From an uncultured Brevibacillus sp. (GTDB lineage: Bacteria; Bacillota; Bacilli; Brevibacillales; Brevibacillaceae), in assembly GCF_947502445.1 (NCBI RefSeq), contig NZ_CANMZW010000008.1:62001-126000 (forward strand): DNA of 64,000 nucleotides, read 5' to 3'. The notes beneath the pieces are model-generated. The model saw only the letters and a program-made list of their open reading frames with translations. It did no database searches and was not told where the DNA came from. This document shows positions 62,000 to 64,000 of the stretch, piece after piece. The first letter of the stretch is position 1; every line of letters begins with the position of its first letter. Both the position numbers and the translations under genes were made by a program.

Positions 62000-63142
62000 C
62001 TATTCGATCTTTTTACGGAATCGCAGGATGGCTACGGTCAAAATGAAGAGGCAAAACACTCCCATTCCAACCACATCCCGCCACAGAGCCTCGAATCCAG
62101 CTCCTTTTAGAAAGATTCCACGCAGTATTTCCAGAAAATAGGTTAACGGGACAAGCCCACCAAACCATTGTATCACGACAGGCATCGAATCGCGCGGGAA
62201 CATAAAGCCTGATAAGAGCACGCTTGGCAGGATCAAGGCAAACGCCATCTGCATCGCTTGCAGCTGTGTACGCGCGATCGTGGAAATGAAAATGCCAAGC
62301 AGCAGTGTCGTCACCAGAAAAAGGATCGATAACGTAACTAAAAGTGAAATGCTCCCTTTTACCGGGACACCAAACCAATACGTTCCGACCAGCAGCACGA
62401 GACAAAAGGAAAACAGTCCCACGCCAACATAAGGTGTAATTTTGCCAAGCATCAATTCCAGTGGACGAATCGGAGTGACAATCAACTGCTCCATTGTCCC
62501 CCGCTCTTTTTCACGAACGAGCGAAAAAGCAGTCAGGATCATCGTGACATTTTGCATGATGAGTCCAATCAGCCCCGGAATGTTGAACACGATGCTTTCC
62601 ATATTTGGATTGAACAGCACTCGCGCCTCCAGACCAAGAGGTGGCTTTAGCTCTCCCATCCCTTGCTTTTGCCGTTTTTCTTCCTGCAGCGTAATCGCCT
62701 GGTTTTGTACAATGAGCTGGGCATGGGATGTCGCTGTTCGGGCGATATTCGGATCGGAACCGTCGATGAGCATTTGGACATGTACAGGCTCACTCCGATC
62801 CCGCAACCGGGTATAGTCCGGACCGATGACCAGCGCGACATCAGCACTTCCCTCATCGAGCATGGCCTCAATCGCCTGATAACCATTCACCACCGTCGTC
62901 ACCTGGAATACATGTGTGTTAACAAATTGGTCGACTAGCTCACGACTCACCGCAGAGGGACTTTGATTCCAGACCACCATTTTGATGTCGTTCACGTCTG
63001 TATTGACTGCGTAACCAAACAGAAACAAAAGCATCAAGGGCATGACCAGCGCGATCCCCAGGCTGGGGCGATCTCTTTTGATCTGTATGATTTCCTTTTT
63101 CACGACGGACCAGTAGCGTCCCCAGACAAATCTTTGCATCAT
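62000..63142 (-). CDS. ABC-2 type export permease (YbhS/YbhR-like)
   Basis: 380 aa. One N-terminal helix, a large extracytoplasmic domain (about 45-180: DVNDIKMVVWNQSPSAVSRE), then five C-terminal helices with the ABC-2 signature VREKERGTMEQLIVTPIRPL. Exports drugs or other hydrophobic compounds with the ATPase encoded just before. ATG overlaps the ATPase stop by 4 nt. A single permease gene implies a homodimer. Confidence 0.93.
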   Translation of the reverse strand: MMQRFVWGRYWSVVKKEIIQIKRDRPSLGIALVMPLMLLFLFGYAVNTDVNDIKMVVWNQSPSAVSRELVDQFVNTHVFQVTTVVNGYQAIEAMLDEGSADVALVIGPDYTRLRDRSEPVHVQMLIDGSDPNIARTATSHAQLIVQNQAITLQEEKRQKQGMGELKPPLGLEARVLFNPNMESIVFNIPGLIGLIMQNVTMILTAFSLVREKERGTMEQLIVTPIRPLELMLGKITPYVGVGLFSFCLVLLVGTYWFGVPVKGSISLLVTLSILFLVTTLLLGIFISTIARTQLQAMQMAFALILPSVLLSGFMFPRDSMPVVIQWFGGLVPLTYFLEILRGIFLKGAGFEALWRDVVGMGVFCLFILTVAILRFRKKIE

Positions 63143-63891
63143 GCTCCCTCCCCTCTCTGCCTGGCTTCCTCACGTTTGACCAAATCAATGAAAACATCCT
63201 CCAGATTCCCACCGCCGCGCTGATCGATCAACTCCTGCGGCGTTCCTTCTGCCAGCAAATCTCCGAAAAAGATAAAGCCAATCCAGTCGCAGGTCTGCGC
63301 CTCATCCATGTAGTGAGTAGTCACCAAAACAGTGATGCCTTCGTCGGCAAGCTGATGAATGACTTCCCAAAAGATGCGCCTGGAAACAGGGTCTACCCCT
63401 GCCGTAGGCTCATCTAAAATCAACAGCTCAGGCTTGTGCAAAAGCGCGCAGGACAGAGCCAGACGCTGCTTCCACCCGCCTGATAATGATCCTGCCAGTT
63501 GCTTCTCCCTGCCCATCAGAGAGGCCATCTCGATCAGCTCTTTTTTGCGCTGCTTTCTCTCTGCCACATTTAGCTGATACACCCCTGCATAAAAATCGAG
63601 ATTCTCCTCCACAGTCAAATCTTCATACAGGCTAAATTTTTGCGACATATATCCGATTCGTTGTTTGATTTCCTCACTCTGCGTCATCACGTCAAAGCCG
63701 AGTACCGTTCCCTTTCCCGTAGTAGGGGTGAGAAGACCGCAGAGCATACGGATCGTGGTAGATTTCCCTGAGCCATTCGGTCCGAGAAAACCGTATATCG
63801 AGCCTTTTGGGACTGTCAGCGTGAGATTGTTGACAGCGACGCGATCTCCGAAGCGCTTGGTCAGTTGCTCGCAATGAATGGCAACACTCAT
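63139..63891 (-). CDS. ABC exporter ATPase (YbhF-like)
   Basis: 250 aa. Walker A GPNGSGKSTTI, signature SLSGGWKQRLALSCAL, Walker B LLILDEPTAGVDP, switch VTTHYMDEA. C-terminus VFIDLVKREEARQRGEGA. Overlaps both the upstream adaptor stop (ATGA) and the downstream permease start. Confidence 0.95.
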   Translation of the reverse strand: MSVAIHCEQLTKRFGDRVAVNNLTLTVPKGSIYGFLGPNGSGKSTTIRMLCGLLTPTTGKGTVLGFDVMTQSEEIKQRIGYMSQKFSLYEDLTVEENLDFYAGVYQLNVAERKQRKKELIEMASLMGREKQLAGSLSGGWKQRLALSCALLHKPELLILDEPTAGVDPVSRRIFWEVIHQLADEGITVLVTTHYMDEAQTCDWIGFIFFGDLLAEGTPQELIDQRGGGNLEDVFIDLVKREEARQRGEGA

Positions 63892-64000
63892 TGTGCTCCC
63901 CCCTGATCAGACAGCAGCACATCTGCTGGCATCCCTGGCTTGAGCTTGTCGAGCCCCTCCGTGATGTGAATCGTTACGGCAAATACGAGCTTGGTTCTCT
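63888..64000 (-). CDS. HlyD-family efflux adaptor, 5' part cut by window
   Basis: Only the last 37 residues are present: RTKLVFAVTIHITEGLDKLK then PGMPADVLLSDQGGAQ. LKPGMPADV is the conserved C-terminal motif of HlyD/EmrA adaptors. First gene of the HlyD-ATPase-permease-TetR operon; the rest lies beyond 64000. Confidence 0.88.
   Translation of the reverse strand, partial: RTKLVFAVTIHITEGLDKLKPGMPADVLLSDQGGAQ

Noticed and set aside
1..64000. CRISPR arrays, tRNA/rRNA genes, insertion sequences, prophage
   Set aside because: No repeat-spacer pattern, no tRNA or rRNA signature, and no transposase or integrase were seen on either strand.

Overview
The window looks like chromosome of a low-to-mid GC, endospore-forming Bacillota of the Brevibacillus/Paenibacillaceae type. 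Support: a GerA-type germinant receptor operon, two CotF-like coat proteins, a proline T-box leader, a GlnR/TnrA box, cre boxes, an AdeR-like/ald pair and strong AGGAGG ribosome binding sites throughout. The genus is inference. I see no rRNA, tRNA, CRISPR array, prophage or insertion sequence, so this is mostly core chromosome with a few decaying genes.

Layout. 1-2.0 kb: the end of an ABC exporter ATPase gene, an unknown protein and a lipoprotein. 2.0-5.7 kb: T-box controlled proBAC. 5.7-9.5 kb: a P-loop/Asp23-like fusion, two CotF-like proteins, a YbaK deacylase, a GNAT pseudogene with an internal deletion and an alpha/beta hydrolase. 9.5-14.8 kb: CDF zinc-type efflux, a MocR regulator divergent from a LysE exporter, and DUF47-pit phosphate transport. 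14.8-24.6 kb: a PadR membrane-protein operon, a copper-ligand-less cupredoxin, ispH-MFS, panE, a second-type glutamine synthetase, LuxR/nitrilase, and an ANT(4')-like nucleotidyltransferase. 24.8-28.1 kb: a MazG-like protein, a chemoreceptor behind a structured leader with its own terminator, a 55-aa protein, and a compact type I toxin-antitoxin candidate. 28.2-32.4 kb: cobalamin-riboswitch controlled cbiMNQO and pyrD. 32.6-41.4 kb: gerBAC, ald with its PucR-type activator, an XRE-cupin regulator divergent from an ornithine-cyclodeaminase-family gene, and a CheY-like protein. 41.6-48.9 kb: a BMP-family lipoprotein-like sensor plus orphan histidine kinase, a hydrolase, LysR/rhodanese, GSP13-like, ackA and VanZ. 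49-57.3 kb: a divergent RND pump with adaptor, scoAB, a YCF48-like lipoprotein and two gene remnants. 57.3-64 kb: a hydrolase, MFS/LysR, purU, TetR, and an ABC-2 exporter with a HlyD-type adaptor.

How they work together. Many genes serve amino-acid and nitrogen economy (proBAC, GS, ald/AdeR, OCD, LysE/MocR, nitrilase), spore biology (ger, CotF-like), and efflux (CDF, RND, ABC/HlyD, two MFS). The least ordinary elements are the 27-aa toxin with a sequestered Shine-Dalgarno and a candidate antisense RNA (27.77-28.05 kb), the structured RNA before the chemoreceptor, the RND permease that lacks the proton-relay residues, the Shine-Dalgarno-sequestering hairpin in front of DUF47-pit, and several palindromic operators that pair with adjacent regulators.
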